Source: Rhizobiaceae bacterium
Lineage (GTDB): Bacteria; Pseudomonadota; Alphaproteobacteria; Rhizobiales; Rhizobiaceae
Assembly: GCA_017644005.1 (NCBI GenBank)
Contig: JAEPMJ010000003.1
Span: 124,001 to 188,000 of the forward strand
Length of the DNA: 64,000 nucleotides
Direction: 5' to 3'
Shown here: positions 21,660-31,607 of the stretch, piece after piece
Layout of the letters: every line of letters begins with the position of its first letter
How positions within the stretch are numbered: the stretch's first letter is position 1
The notes under the pieces: generated by a model
Told to the model about the DNA's origin: nothing
The model's input: the letters and a program-made list of their open reading frames with translations, nothing else
The model's database searches: none
Translations under genes and position numbers: made by a program

Positions 21660-23462
21660 GTGAACGGATCATTCATTCAAAACCTTGGCCGGGTCTACGG
21701 CCTCTACACCGGCGGTTTCATCGTCTTCATCCTGCTCATGGCAATCCTCGAGCAGATGGGCGTAAGTGCTGCCACAATCGGCATTCTCTTCGTGGCCTTC
21801 ACGATTGCCATATACGCCCTGATCGGCTGGCTGTCGCGAACCATGCAGGTCGATGCGTATTACGTCGCCGGGCGCGAAGTGCCCGCCGTCTACAACGGCA
21901 TGGCCACGGCGGCCGACTGGATGTCCGGTGCGTCCTTCGTGGCGCTTGCCGGCGGCATCTATTTCGGCGGTTACGGCTATATGGGCTTCATCGTCGGCTG
22001 GACCGGCGGTTACGTGCTCGTCAACTCGCTGATGGCGCCGTATCTGCGCAAATTCGGCTGCTATACGGTGCCTGACTTCATCGGCACGCGGTATGGCGGC
22101 AATCTGGCACGTTTCGTGGCGGTTGTTATCCTTGTGGTGGCTTCTTTCACCTATGTGACGGCGCAGATCAACGCTTCGGGCACCATCGCCGCCCGGGCGC
22201 TGCAGATCCCGTTCTCATACGGTGTCTGGTTCGGCCTGCTCGGCATTCTTCTGTGCTCGATGCTGGGTGGCATGCGGGCGGTGACCTGGACCCAGGTGGC
22301 CCAGTACATCGTTCTGATCATCGCCTACCTGGTACCGGTCATCTGGATGTCGAACGCCCAGGGGTTCGGAATCATTCCGCACTTCTCCTATGGCGACGCG
22401 GTCCAGCGCATCGGCCAACTGGAGGCGGAGTACGGTCTGATAGCGGCCGCCGAAGCAATACCAGGGGTCGCGGTCCTCACGAATCCGCATAACGACCCGC
22501 AGGGCGGCATGGACTCCTGGAAGTTCGTGACGCTGGCCATCTGCATGATGTGCGGCACGGCATCGCTGCCACACATCCTGATGCGCTACTTCACCACGCC
22601 TTCGGTCCGTGCTGCGCGCAAATCGGTGGCATGGTCGCTGCTCTTCATCTTCCTGCTGTACTTCACGGCACCGGCTCTTGCCACGCTGACGAAGCTGCAG
22701 CTTCTGGACCCGACCCTGCCGACGGCCATCATCGGCAAGCCGATCGACGAAGTGATGTCGCTCGCCTGGATCCAGAACTGGAGCGCGGTGGGCATGCTTG
22801 CAATCGCCGACCAGAGCGGCGACGGCATCCTGCAGCTCAATGAGTTCTTCATGCGTCCCGACATCGTGGTTCTGGCAACGCCGGAAATCGCGGGTCTGCC
22901 GTATGTGATCTCGGGCCTCGTGGCCGCCGGCGGCATGGCCGCTGCCATGTCCACGGCAGACGGTCTGCTGCTCGCCATCGCCAACGCACTCAGCCACGAT
23001 CTGTACTACAAGATCATCGATCCGAAGGCCGACACGGCCGTTCGCCTGATCGTTGCCCGTGTATTGCTGGTCGTGATCGGTGCGGCGGCAGCGTTGATCG
23101 CAACCTTGCAGCTCACCGGTATCCTTGGTGCGGTTGCCTGGGCGTTCTGCTTCGCATGTTCGGGGCTTTTCTTCCCGCTCGTGCTGGGTGTGTGGTGGAA
23201 ACGGGCCAATACGCAGGGCGCGCTTGCCGGCATGATCGTCGGCTTCGTGGTCGGCTCGGCCTATCTCTACTACGTCTACAATGGCGGAACGCCGTGGTTG
23301 GGCATCGACCATCTGCGGTTCGGCATCATCGGTATGCCGGCCAGCCTTATCGCAATGGTCGTCGTCTCGCTGATGACGCCGGCTCCCGACGAGGAGACCC
23401 AGCGCATGGTGGACGAAGTCCGGTTGCCTTCGGGCGAAACCATTCTGGGCAGCACCCACTAA
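21660..23462 (+). CDS. Sodium:solute symporter, VC_2705-type (acetate/short-chain acid-like)
   Basis: A 600-aa SSS-family permease with about thirteen helices. 'AGREVPAVYNGMATAADWMSGASFVALAGGIYF' is the characteristic early helix region of this family, related to acetate permease ActP. Uptake of a monocarboxylate such as acetate driven by sodium is likely but not proven by sequence. It begins with GTG at 21660, after GGAGGGCCGAACC overlapping the end of DUF4212. A strong hairpin follows. Confidence 0.9.
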   Translation: MNGSFIQNLGRVYGLYTGGFIVFILLMAILEQMGVSAATIGILFVAFTIAIYALIGWLSRTMQVDAYYVAGREVPAVYNGMATAADWMSGASFVALAGGIYFGGYGYMGFIVGWTGGYVLVNSLMAPYLRKFGCYTVPDFIGTRYGGNLARFVAVVILVVASFTYVTAQINASGTIAARALQIPFSYGVWFGLLGILLCSMLGGMRAVTWTQVAQYIVLIIAYLVPVIWMSNAQGFGIIPHFSYGDAVQRIGQLEAEYGLIAAAEAIPGVAVLTNPHNDPQGGMDSWKFVTLAICMMCGTASLPHILMRYFTTPSVRAARKSVAWSLLFIFLLYFTAPALATLTKLQLLDPTLPTAIIGKPIDEVMSLAWIQNWSAVGMLAIADQSGDGILQLNEFFMRPDIVVLATPEIAGLPYVISGLVAAGGMAAAMSTADGLLLAIANALSHDLYYKIIDPKADTAVRLIVARVLLVVIGAAAALIATLQLTGILGAVAWAFCFACSGLFFPLVLGVWWKRANTQGALAGMIVGFVVGSAYLYYVYNGGTPWLGIDHLRFGIIGMPASLIAMVVVSLMTPAPDEETQRMVDEVRLPSGETILGSTH

Positions 23463-23482
23463 AAGGTGCTATTTGAGACTGG

Positions 23483-23515
23483 TCAGGGGCGGAACCCGGT
23501 TCCGCCCCTGATTTC
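23483..23515 (+). terminator. Terminator after the symporter gene
   Basis: TCAGGGGCGGAACC and GGTTCCGCCCCTGA form a 14-bp stem (the innermost pairs are likely open) followed by TTT. The T-run is short, so termination may be partial and the next gene could receive some read-through. Confidence 0.75.
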
Positions 23516-23541
23516 ATGATCAGCAGGGATTTGCGCGCAAT

Positions 23542-23895
23542 ATGGAAACGCTTTCGATCTTTCCGATCTGGGTGCTTGTCATCGACTATGTGCTGGGCGT
23601 CGTCATGTGGACGCTGGTGGCCCGAACCGCGATGGGGTTTTTCCTGCCGCAGGATTCCCAGTTCTTCTTCATGAAGTTCTTCGTGCGGGCAACCAACCCT
23701 ATTCTGCGGTTTTTCAAGCCGGTGACACCGAGCTTCCTGCTCGACCTCTTCGTGCCGCTTTACGTGGCCTGGTTCTTTTTCATGATCCGCTTTTACCTGA
23801 TGCCCTGGCTGCTCGGATATTCGGTCATGGGGATGCTTTCGTTTCCGCTGGAAAGCGAAATTTCGCGCTTCCTCTATCAGCTCTTCGGCGGCTGA
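23542..23895 (+). CDS. YggT-like integral membrane protein
   Basis: A 117-aa membrane protein with two or three helices. The arrangement 'VMWTLVARTAMGFFLP' ... 'FVRATNPILRFFKPVTPSFLLDLFVPLYVAWFFF' resembles YggT-family proteins, which show arginine in the first helix, an N-P pair, a 'P-x-x-P'-like turn and a conserved Asp before the second helix. YggT function is unclear; roles in osmotic and potassium handling have been suggested. It follows the symporter by 79 bp and a terminator, and I could not tell whether it has its own promoter. Family assignment is moderate. Confidence 0.7.
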   Translation: METLSIFPIWVLVIDYVLGVVMWTLVARTAMGFFLPQDSQFFFMKFFVRATNPILRFFKPVTPSFLLDLFVPLYVAWFFFMIRFYLMPWLLGYSVMGMLSFPLESEISRFLYQLFGG

Positions 23896-23908
23896 CGCTC
23901 AAACGAAA

Positions 23909-23936
23909 ACGGCGCCCCTCGGGCGCCGTCTTGCAA
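23909..23936. terminator. Bidirectional terminator between YggT-like and SPOR genes
   Basis: ACGGCGCCC and GGGCGCCGT pair over 9 bp around a 3-base loop. The T-rich side (GTTTTCGTTT) is on the minus strand, so it mainly ends the SPOR-domain transcript, 18 bp past that gene's stop. Confidence 0.8.
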
Positions 23937-23953
23937 CACTCTCAAGACCGGTC

Positions 23954-26467
23954 CTATTTGGACACGAAGCAGCTGCCGCCAATCGCCTTGTAGCGTTCGC
24001 ATAGCGCGATACCGTCGGCGCGCGATGTGGTCGGGATGCGGACACGATAATAGGTGCCCTTACCCGGTATCTCGGCGCGCACGATGTTGACGCCGCGCCC
24101 CCCAAGCAACTCGCCGTAACGGCGCGCAAGGTCCTGATAGGTCGCCTGTGCGCTCTCGGCGGTGGGCTGCGAGGCAATCTGCATCGACCAGGTCGAGTTT
24201 TCCTCCACCACGACCGGAGCCGGAGCGGGAGTTGCCGGTTCGGTGCGCGCGGCAGGTGCGGCCTGCGCGACCTGCTGCGGCTGTGTCGCCGTCTGGCGGT
24301 TGGCAGGACGTGGTGTGGCAACAGGACCGACGGTTGGCGTGACCGGGTCGGCGGCCGCAGCGAGGTCTTCCGTTGCCGCGGTTTCGGCGGTGGAGGTTGC
24401 AGGCGCCTCGGCATCTGCGACCGTTTGCTGTTGCGACGCTTCAGAAGCCGTGGCAGCGGGCTCGCTGTCCTGCGCGGTTGCCCCGACAGGCTGCGTTGCC
24501 GCCGGTTGCGTGGTTTCGATCTGGCGCACCGGCTGGCTGGTCTCAACAACCTCCGGAGCGGGCTGTGCAGCAGCCTCGGTGGCTGGCGCCGCCGGCTCCT
24601 CGCGCGGCACAAGTGTACCGTCGGGGCGTACGATCATGGTGCGTACCCGGCGCGGCTGTACCGCGATCACGTCGTTGGCCAGCGCCGTTTCGGCTTCGTT
24701 TGCTGCAGGTTCGAGACGATCCTCGGATTTCGCGGCGGCCGTATCGGTGGCTGGCTCATCGACACCCGGCAAGCGCTCGGCGCCGACCGTACGCGATGCA
24801 ATATTGACCGGCTCTTCCGTCGTCGATACCAGGCTTTCCTGCCGCGGCTCGGTATTTGCAACGCCGCTGGCCACCTCATGCGCAGCGCTGTCCTGCGCCG
24901 GCACCGCGGCGCCGCCCGGGCTTTCGGGCTTGACCTTGACCGGATCGCTGTCCGCCTCGACCAGAACCGGCGTTTCCGGCTCGTCACCTCCACCGAACGA
25001 CAGTGCAAACGCACCGATGCCGCCGATCAACGCGATGGCGACAACAACGCCAGCGATCAGAAAACCGTTGCGGCCGCCGCGGCTTTCCTCATCCTGCCGA
25101 GTGTAATCGTCACCGACCGACAGAGCTTCTTCGAGCGCCAGATCGACATCCGGTTCGGTCGGCTCCTGCCGGGCATAGGCCGGAGAGCCGAAACTGGCGC
25201 CTGCACCAGCGGCCGTGCCGAATCCCAGGGCCTCGGCGTAAAACCGGTCTTCATCATTCTGAATACCGGGCACGCCTTCGGAAGGCGTCTCGCCCGGCTC
25301 GTCATTGTCTTCGGACGCTGCCAACTGAAAATCGTAGGCCAAATCCGCTTCGAATTCGTCATCTGGATGCTGTGGCGCCGGTTCATCGGCCGGCAAGTCA
25401 GGCAATTGCAGGTCGTCGGCCTGCTCGAACGCGGCTTCGGGAACGTCAATGGTCTCGATGTCTACCGGAATTGCGGGCTGTTCGGCCTTTGCAGGCGTCC
25501 CGGCAGCGCCACTGTTCGCCATGATCGCGGCCAGATCCGCGAAGGCGTCGGTGTGGGGATCAATGGACGGTTCCGCGTCATCGGCAACGGCGCCTTCGAA
25601 TTCGGATATGTCAGCGTCGGCGAAGTCCTCCGCCGATCCGCCGTTATCTTCCCAATCGTCAACAGGTTGGCTGCTTTCGTGCCAGACGCCGGTCTCGACC
25701 GATTGGGCTGAGCTTTGGGCGTTTACATAATTGGCGCGGCCAAGGCGCGACGCGGCCTCGGCTACGGCACCCGCCTGCCCGCTTCCCGTGGCCGGAGCAT
25801 GCGCGCTCTGTTCGGAAGGGTCGGCAAGCAGCATCTCGAGTTCGTCTTCCAGCGAAACGGCTTCCGAGGTCTCAAGATCATCAACCTGTGGATCAGTGCC
25901 TTCGGGAGACGCGGCTTCGACCTGATCGACATTTCCGGCATCGAGGTCACCGAAATCCATGTCGATATCGGCCAGGACCGGCTCGACGTTTCCGTCGAAG
26001 TCGGCCTCGCCGGTTTCTTCTGCCACCGTGTCGTCGCCGGCTGAGGCGTGTGCTGGCGCTTCTTCCGGAAAAGGGCCGTCTTCAGCAGCGGCGTGTTCGT
26101 CACCGGTCCAGATATCTGGTTCCTCGACGGTCTCGAACGCACCGGTCTCATCTGCGTTCGGATGGTCGGACGCATCGATCTGGTCCCCGCCAGGCATGTC
26201 CTCGGGACGTTCGGCAGCATCCGTTGCGGGCGCGGCCTCTGCATCCTCAAGTTCGCCGAGCAATTCCCTTTCGAGATCGACTGCGAAAGGATCGGACTCC
26301 GCCGCTTCGGCAGCGGGCTCGTTGGTCACGGGTTCGGGCTGCGTGCGGCTTTCCTCTGGCGCCTGCTCATTGTCGTCGCCAGACAAAAGACGCGCCAACT
26401 CGGCGAAGGGGTCTTCCGCCGCGACAGTGTGATCATTGCCGCGATTGGGGTTGTTGCTGTCTGCCAT
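23954..26467 (-). CDS. SPOR domain-containing membrane protein
   Basis: An 837-aa protein with three parts: a very acidic N-terminal cytoplasmic region of about 465 residues, one transmembrane helix ('GFLIAGVVVAIALIGGIGAFAL', about 468-491), and an Ala/Pro/Thr/Glu-rich periplasmic linker ending in a SPOR domain (about 757-837, 'STWSMQIASQPTAESAQATY' ... 'YYRVRIP'). SPOR domains bind denuded peptidoglycan at the division septum, so a role in cell division or envelope remodelling is likely. I place the start at the ATG at 26467; the track uses a TTG. It follows argS on the same strand. In many rhizobia this gene is followed by nagZ, scpAB and tatABC; here a terminator follows instead. Confidence 0.9.
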   Translation of the reverse strand: MADSNNPNRGNDHTVAAEDPFAELARLLSGDDNEQAPEESRTQPEPVTNEPAAEAAESDPFAVDLERELLGELEDAEAAPATDAAERPEDMPGGDQIDASDHPNADETGAFETVEEPDIWTGDEHAAAEDGPFPEEAPAHASAGDDTVAEETGEADFDGNVEPVLADIDMDFGDLDAGNVDQVEAASPEGTDPQVDDLETSEAVSLEDELEMLLADPSEQSAHAPATGSGQAGAVAEAASRLGRANYVNAQSSAQSVETGVWHESSQPVDDWEDNGGSAEDFADADISEFEGAVADDAEPSIDPHTDAFADLAAIMANSGAAGTPAKAEQPAIPVDIETIDVPEAAFEQADDLQLPDLPADEPAPQHPDDEFEADLAYDFQLAASEDNDEPGETPSEGVPGIQNDEDRFYAEALGFGTAAGAGASFGSPAYARQEPTEPDVDLALEEALSVGDDYTRQDEESRGGRNGFLIAGVVVAIALIGGIGAFALSFGGGDEPETPVLVEADSDPVKVKPESPGGAAVPAQDSAAHEVASGVANTEPRQESLVSTTEEPVNIASRTVGAERLPGVDEPATDTAAAKSEDRLEPAANEAETALANDVIAVQPRRVRTMIVRPDGTLVPREEPAAPATEAAAQPAPEVVETSQPVRQIETTQPAATQPVGATAQDSEPAATASEASQQQTVADAEAPATSTAETAATEDLAAAADPVTPTVGPVATPRPANRQTATQPQQVAQAAPAARTEPATPAPAPVVVEENSTWSMQIASQPTAESAQATYQDLARRYGELLGGRGVNIVRAEIPGKGTYYRVRIPTTSRADGIALCERYKAIGGSCFVSK

Positions 26468-26569
26468 GCCTAATCCCGCACTCAAACGATGTCGGACGCC
26501 GGCGACGTCACTGTTTCGTGGCCGTTACCAGCGCAATGTGGGCAAATGGTGACAGAACGTTCCGCGAAC

Positions 26570-28330
26570 CTAGCGCATTTCCTGCGGTGCTTCCGCACCG
26601 ATCAACGCCAGGCCGGATGTGAGTACATCCGAGACAGCCTGCACCAGCCCGAGTCTGGCATAGGTCAATTCTTGGTCGTTAACCTTAACAAACCGTAAGC
26701 CGGGTGTCTCCGTGCCGCGATTCCAGTGGGTGTGGAACGTATTTGCCAGCTCATAAAGGTAAAACGCCAGCCGGTGCGGCTCGTGTGCACCCGCCGCCTG
26801 CTCGATCAGACGCGGATATTCAGCGAGTTTGCGGATGATTCCGATCTCGCCTTCGTCGGTGAGCCGATCGAACCGGGACGCCATGTCCTCGCGGGCTATC
26901 AGCCCTTCAACGCCGAATATCTCCTTCGCCTGCCTGAATACCGAATGGCAGCGGGCCGAAGCATATTGAACGTAGAAGACCGGGTTGTCTTTCGACTGCT
27001 CGGTCACCTTGGCAAAATCGAAATCCAGAGGCGCATCGGACTTGCGGTACAGCATCATGAACCGCACCGGATCGCGCCCGACCTCGTCGATCACGTCGCG
27101 CAAGGTCACGAACTCCCCTGCCCGCTTCGACATGCGGACAGGTTCGCCGTCGCGATAGAGCTTCACCAACTGGCACAAAAGCACTTCCAGCTTCACCTTG
27201 CCGTCCGACAGGGCTTTCGCGAGCGCTTCCAGCCGCTTTACGTATCCGCCATGATCGGCGCCGAGGATGAAGATCAACTCCTCAAAACCACGCTCGATCT
27301 TGTCGCGCATATAGGCGACGTCGCTGGCAAAATAGGTGTAGGCGCCGTCCGACTTCACCAGCGGCCGGTCGATATCGTCGCCAACCTCGGTGGACCGGAA
27401 CAGTGTCTGCTCACGGTCTTCCCAGTCATCCGGCTTCTGGCCCTTCGGCGGCGGCAGTTTGCCCTTGTAGACATGGCCCTTGAGCGTAAGATCGTTGATG
27501 GCCGAGCGGATCGCGCCGCCTTTTTCGCCATGCAGCGAGCGCTCTGAAAAGAACACTTCATGGTGGACGTTGAGCGCGGCAAGATCGTCGCGGATCAGAT
27601 CCATCATCGCGTCGATCGCGCGGTCGCGCACGATCGGAAGCGCTTCGTCGTCCGGCATCTGGTTGAGGCTGGTGCCGAACTCTTCGGCCAGCGCCTTGCC
27701 AACCGGCACAAGATAGTCCCCCGGATAAAGCCCAGCCGGGATTTCGCCGACGTCTTCACCCAGCGCCTCGCGGTACCGCAGCAGCACCGACTTCGCCAGC
27801 ACGTCGATCTGCACGCCGGCGTCGTTGATGTAGTATTCCTTGGTCACCTCGTAGCCGGCGAAATCCAGGATATTGGCAAGCGCATCGCCAACGACGGCGC
27901 CTCGGCAATGGCCGACATGCATGGGACCGGTCGGGTTGGCGGAAACATATTCGACGTTGACCCTGCGCCCGGCACCCATTTTCGAGCGGCCGAATCCGCC
28001 GGCAGCGGCAAGCATCTCGGCAAGCCGGGCCTGCCAGAAACGGGGTGAGAAGCGCATATTGATGAAGCCGGGACCGGCAACCGTCACCTCGGCGATGTCC
28101 GCGTCTGCCTCCAGCAACGCTGCGATATCGGCCGCCAGCTCGCGCGGATTACGCCCTACCGCCTTGGCCAGCACCATTGCGGCATTGGTTGCGATGTCGC
28201 CATGACTCGGATCGCGCGGCGGCTCGACGGTGACGCGGGCAAGATCCGGGCTGGTGCCGTCTATCGTTTTAATTTCAGACTGTTCTACAGCTTTCTTAAT
28301 CCGATTGCTGAAATCGGCGAAGATATTCAT
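26570..28330 (-). CDS. argS: Arginyl-tRNA synthetase
   Basis: ArgRS charges tRNA-Arg using ATP. The 586-aa class I enzyme shows the N-terminal additional domain, the HIGH-type motif '[20 protein letters not shown]' near residue 130, '[18 protein letters not shown]', and '[19 protein letters not shown]' as the KMSKS equivalent, followed by the DALR anticodon-binding domain ending at '[11 protein letters not shown]'. It sits between dgt and the SPOR gene on the same strand, a familiar alphaproteobacterial order. Confidence 0.98.
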   Translation of the reverse strand: MNIFADFSNRIKKAVEQSEIKTIDGTSPDLARVTVEPPRDPSHGDIATNAAMVLAKAVGRNPRELAADIAALLEADADIAEVTVAGPGFINMRFSPRFWQARLAEMLAAAGGFGRSKMGAGRRVNVEYVSANPTGPMHVGHCRGAVVGDALANILDFAGYEVTKEYYINDAGVQIDVLAKSVLLRYREALGEDVGEIPAGLYPGDYLVPVGKALAEEFGTSLNQMPDDEALPIVRDRAIDAMMDLIRDDLAALNVHHEVFFSERSLHGEKGGAIRSAINDLTLKGHVYKGKLPPPKGQKPDDWEDREQTLFRSTEVGDDIDRPLVKSDGAYTYFASDVAYMRDKIERGFEELIFILGADHGGYVKRLEALAKALSDGKVKLEVLLCQLVKLYRDGEPVRMSKRAGEFVTLRDVIDEVGRDPVRFMMLYRKSDAPLDFDFAKVTEQSKDNPVFYVQYASARCHSVFRQAKEIFGVEGLIAREDMASRFDRLTDEGEIGIIRKLAEYPRLIEQAAGAHEPHRLAFYLYELANTFHTHWNRGTETPGLRFVKVNDQELTYARLGLVQAVSDVLTSGLALIGAEAPQEMR

Positions 28331-28400
28331 GGCGGAAATCCAGAAATTAGTGCCCCGCGCGCCCCGAAAGTCGGCTCAAATGGGCTGAACGGTGGTTCGC

Positions 28401-29621
28401 CTAGACCAATTCCGGCGTGTGGTCAAACAGGCGCTTGTGTTCTTTCAGCGCGTAGGTGTCGGTCATTCCGGCGAGGAAATCGGCAACGCTGCGTGCCCTG
28501 ATGCGTTCTTCCGCGCGATCCAGTCCCTCCCGCCAGCCCTCGGGCATCTGACGCGGATCCGCGTAATAGGCATCGAACAGATCGGCCACGACCTGTTCGG
28601 CATGAGCGCGTACCCGCATGACGGCGGGGCTGCGGTAGAGATTGGCGTAAAGAAAGCTCTTCAGTTTCTTTTCGTCCGCAGCCATCTGCACGGAAAAGAC
28701 CACGCAGGGGGACGCCGCGTCACGCACATCCTCCACGCTCTGCGGGTTCAGTCCGGCAAGTAGGCCGCGCGATGTGACGATAACGTCTTCGACCATTGCC
28801 GTAATCTGCCTGCGCACGATCTCATGGCCGGTCCGGGCAGGATCGAGATCGGGGTATCTGTCGCGTACCTTCGTCAGCAATTGCGCCGTCAGCGGTACTT
28901 CGCCGAGCATATCCAGCGTCAGCAGGCCGGAGCGCAGCCCGTCATCGATGTCGTGTGCGTTGTAGGCAATATCGTCGGCAATCGCAGCGCATTGCGCTTC
29001 CACGCCGGCAAATTTCGCCAGCTCCAGATTGTCGAGTTCGTTGTAATCGCGGATCGGCTGCGGCACCGGGCCGTCCAGGCCATTTCCCTTGATGTCGGTC
29101 AGCGGACCGTTGTGCTTGACGAGACCCTCAAGCGTTTCCCAGCTCAGGTTCAGGCCGTCGAATTCGGCATAGCGCCGTTCGAGCCTGGTCACGACGCGCA
29201 GTGACTGGGCGTTGTGGTCGAAGCCGCCCCAGCGCGCCATTTTTCCATTCAGTGCGTCTTCTCCGGTGTGCCCGAAGGGCGTGTGGCCGAAATCATGGAC
29301 CAGGGCAACGGCTTCAGCCAGATCCTCGTCGCACTCCAGCGCGCGGGCAAGCGCGCGGGCGATCTGGGCCACTTCGATCGAATGCGTCAGGCGGGTGCGA
29401 TAGTGATCGCCTTCATGAGCGATGAAGACCTGAGTCTTGTGTTTCAGCCGGCGGAACGCAGTGGAGTGGATGATGCGGTCGCGGTCGCGCTGAAACGGCG
29501 TTCGCGTCGGGCTTTCCGGTTCAGCATAAAAACGCCCACGGCTGCGCGCCGGATCCGTCGCGTAGGCCGCGCGCGGCCTGTAGCCGAAGCCGATGCCGTG
29601 CAGATCATCGCTCGCTGCCAT
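28401..29621 (-). CDS. dgt: Deoxyguanosinetriphosphate triphosphohydrolase-like protein
   Basis: An HD-domain dNTP triphosphohydrolase (dNTPase), 406 aa, which splits dNTPs to nucleosides and triphosphate. The metal-binding residues appear in '[19 protein letters not shown]' and '[19 protein letters not shown]', with further HD-family Asp in '[15 protein letters not shown]'. The length matches the shorter type-2 clade. It is divergent from erpA across 75 bp and is followed by argS after 70 bp. Confidence 0.93.
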   Translation of the reverse strand: MAASDDLHGIGFGYRPRAAYATDPARSRGRFYAEPESPTRTPFQRDRDRIIHSTAFRRLKHKTQVFIAHEGDHYRTRLTHSIEVAQIARALARALECDEDLAEAVALVHDFGHTPFGHTGEDALNGKMARWGGFDHNAQSLRVVTRLERRYAEFDGLNLSWETLEGLVKHNGPLTDIKGNGLDGPVPQPIRDYNELDNLELAKFAGVEAQCAAIADDIAYNAHDIDDGLRSGLLTLDMLGEVPLTAQLLTKVRDRYPDLDPARTGHEIVRRQITAMVEDVIVTSRGLLAGLNPQSVEDVRDAASPCVVFSVQMAADEKKLKSFLYANLYRSPAVMRVRAHAEQVVADLFDAYYADPRQMPEGWREGLDRAEERIRARSVADFLAGMTDTYALKEHKRLFDHTPELV

Positions 29622-29696
29622 GTGACTGTGCCGCCGGTTGACTTGCCCCTGGCCGCTTCATACCTATGAGCGAAACGCAAACGCAAGGTGACAGCC

Positions 29697-30047
29697 ATGG
29701 GCGCCGACGCGAAGACTGCCATGAATTCAGTGGAAATCAGCGATGCAGCTGCGAAGCGCATCCTCTCCGTACTCGCCAGGGAACCGGACAAAAAAGCCCT
29801 GCGCGTTTCCGTAGAGGGCGGGGGCTGCTCCGGCTTTTCCTACAAGATCGACCTGACCGACAGCGCAAATGACGACGACAAGGTATTCGAGAAGGACGGC
29901 GCTACCGTTCTCATCGACGAATTGTCGCTTGTCTATATGGGCGGCTCGGTAATCGACTTCGTCGACGACCTTATCGGCCAGTCGTTCCAGATCAAAAACC
30001 CCAATGCGGTCGCTTCATGTGGCTGCGGGACGAGTTTTTCGATCTGA
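29697..30047 (+). CDS. erpA: Iron-sulfur cluster insertion protein (A-type carrier)
   Basis: A 116-aa HesB/IscA-family carrier that delivers iron-sulfur clusters to apoproteins. The three conserved cysteines are visible as 'GGGCSGFSYKIDL' and, at the C-terminus, 'VASCGCGTSFSI'. ErpA is the best fit, though IscA/SufA paralogues share these motifs. The start at 29697 follows GCAAGGTGACAGCC; the track's GTG at 29688 is inside that ribosome-binding site. A strong terminator follows. Confidence 0.9.
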   Translation: MGADAKTAMNSVEISDAAAKRILSVLAREPDKKALRVSVEGGGCSGFSYKIDLTDSANDDDKVFEKDGATVLIDELSLVYMGGSVIDFVDDLIGQSFQIKNPNAVASCGCGTSFSI

Positions 30048-30066
30048 CGGACCGGCTACGGATGTA

Positions 30067-30096
30067 AAAAGGCCGCGGATTTCCGCGGCCTTTTCT
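30067..30096. terminator. Bidirectional terminator between erpA and the NCS2 permease
   Basis: AAAAGGCCGCGGA and TCCGCGGCCTTTT form a long stem with A-tract and T-tract on either side, so it works for both convergent genes. Confidence 0.92.
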
Positions 30097-30110
30097 TTGT
30101 CCGGGCTGAT

Positions 30111-31475
30111 CTACCGTTCAAGCTCTTTAGGCAGCACCAGGTTGAGCACGATCGCCAGGAAGGCGGACGGCAGCAGGCCCGACGTGAGCAGTATCTGTGC
30201 AGTCTTGGGCAAGTGCTGCAACGCGCCGGGTTCGAGCTGCAGGCCGAGGCCGACCGACAGCGAGATGGCGAAAATCACCATGTTGCGGCGGTTCCAGTCG
30301 ACATCGGAAAGCATGTTGATACCGGCCGAAGCGACCATGCCGAACATCACGATGACGCCACCGCCAAGCACGGCGATCGGCACCGTGGAGATGATCGCGC
30401 CGATCTTGGGGATCAGTCCGCAGATGATCAGGAAGATTGCTCCGTAGGTCACAACATGGCGGCTCATGACACCAGTCATGGAGACCAGGCCGACATTCTG
30501 GCTGAAGGAAGTGTTGGGCAAGCCGCCGAAAATGCCGGCCACCGCAGTGCCCAGGCCGTCGGCATAGGTTGCGCCCGAGATTTCCCTGTCGGTTGCTTCC
30601 CGCCCGGCGCCGCCCTTGGTGATGCCGGAAACGTCGCCGACCGTCTCGATCGCCGAGATGATGGCCATGAAGCACATGCCGATGACCGCGGCGGCGGTGA
30701 TGTCGAAGCCCCATTTGAAAGGTGTCGGGACAGCGACCCAGCCGGCATTGCCGACATTGCCGAAACTCACCATGCCGAGCATCAGCGCGACGATGTATCC
30801 GGCGATCAGCCCGAGCAGCACGGCCGCGATCGACCACATGCCCTTGGCGAAGAACTTCAACAGCAGCGTGACCACGATCACGACCACTGCAACGCCCCAG
30901 TGCTGCGCGCCGCCATAGGCCTCGGTGCCGATGAGCGGCACGCCGCCGGCGGCATACTGTACTCCGACCTTGATCAGTGCCAGGCCGATCATCAGCACGA
31001 TCAGGCCGGTAACCAGCGGCGGCAGCGCAAAGCGCAGGCGGCCGATGAACGTGCCCAGAAAGAAATGGAATATGCCGCCGATGACAACACCGCCCATCAG
31101 CGTGCCCATGGCGGCTACGCCCTGCCCTGCCACGAGCGGGATCATCACCGGCAGAAACGCGAAACTGGTGCCTTGCACGATCGGCAGCCTGCCACCGATC
31201 GGGCCGGCGCCCATTGTCTGGAACAGAGTGGCGATGCCGGCAAACAGCATCGACATCTGAATCATGTAGATCAGGTTCGGAAAGTCCGGCGAATTGGAGC
31301 CGAACCCGAAGCCGGCGGCACCGGCGACTATAATCGCAGGCGTGACGTTGGAAATGAACATCGCCATCACATGCTGGATGCCCAGCGGCACTGCCTGTGC
31401 AAGTGGCGGGGTGTAGTCAGGGTCCCGCAATCGGTCTTCCAGCGCTGTGCCGGTGTCAGCAGTCGTGTCGGTCAT
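30111..31475 (-). CDS. NCS2 nucleobase:cation symporter, xanthine/uric acid type
   Basis: A 454-aa permease of the nucleobase-ascorbate (NAT/NCS2) family with about fourteen helices. The NAT signature reads 'SQNVGLVSMTGVMSR' (about residues 323-337). Gln at the first position and Gly after Thr are typical of xanthine/urate carriers such as XanQ, whereas uracil carriers have Glu and Arg; hence purine uptake with protons is favoured. I chose the ATG at 31475, after AGGGGGAACTTCGAA, rather than the track's 31577. It is divergent from xth. Confidence 0.85.
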   Translation of the reverse strand: MTDTTADTGTALEDRLRDPDYTPPLAQAVPLGIQHVMAMFISNVTPAIIVAGAAGFGFGSNSPDFPNLIYMIQMSMLFAGIATLFQTMGAGPIGGRLPIVQGTSFAFLPVMIPLVAGQGVAAMGTLMGGVVIGGIFHFFLGTFIGRLRFALPPLVTGLIVLMIGLALIKVGVQYAAGGVPLIGTEAYGGAQHWGVAVVVIVVTLLLKFFAKGMWSIAAVLLGLIAGYIVALMLGMVSFGNVGNAGWVAVPTPFKWGFDITAAAVIGMCFMAIISAIETVGDVSGITKGGAGREATDREISGATYADGLGTAVAGIFGGLPNTSFSQNVGLVSMTGVMSRHVVTYGAIFLIICGLIPKIGAIISTVPIAVLGGGVIVMFGMVASAGINMLSDVDWNRRNMVIFAISLSVGLGLQLEPGALQHLPKTAQILLTSGLLPSAFLAIVLNLVLPKELER

Positions 31476-31607
31476 TTCGAAGTTCCCCCTTCTCAACCCC
31501 GCGCCTTTTTGCGTAGATGATTCGTAACGCAGGAGCGATGTTGAAGCATCCTCCCTGTACAAGGTCCCGACCACCAAAAATAAATTTGAAAGTCAGCTAA
31601 GCGTTTC

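Noticed and set aside
22215-23459. 414-aa minus-strand ORF over the symporter
   Set aside because: Antisense shadow with His/Arg/Asp-rich composition.
24425-25711. 428-aa plus-strand ORF opposite the SPOR gene
   Set aside because: Shadow caused by the low-complexity linker of the SPOR protein; no domain.
30213-31520. 435-aa plus-strand ORF over the NCS2 permease
   Set aside because: Antisense shadow of a membrane protein gene, giving a His/Asp/Gln-rich product.
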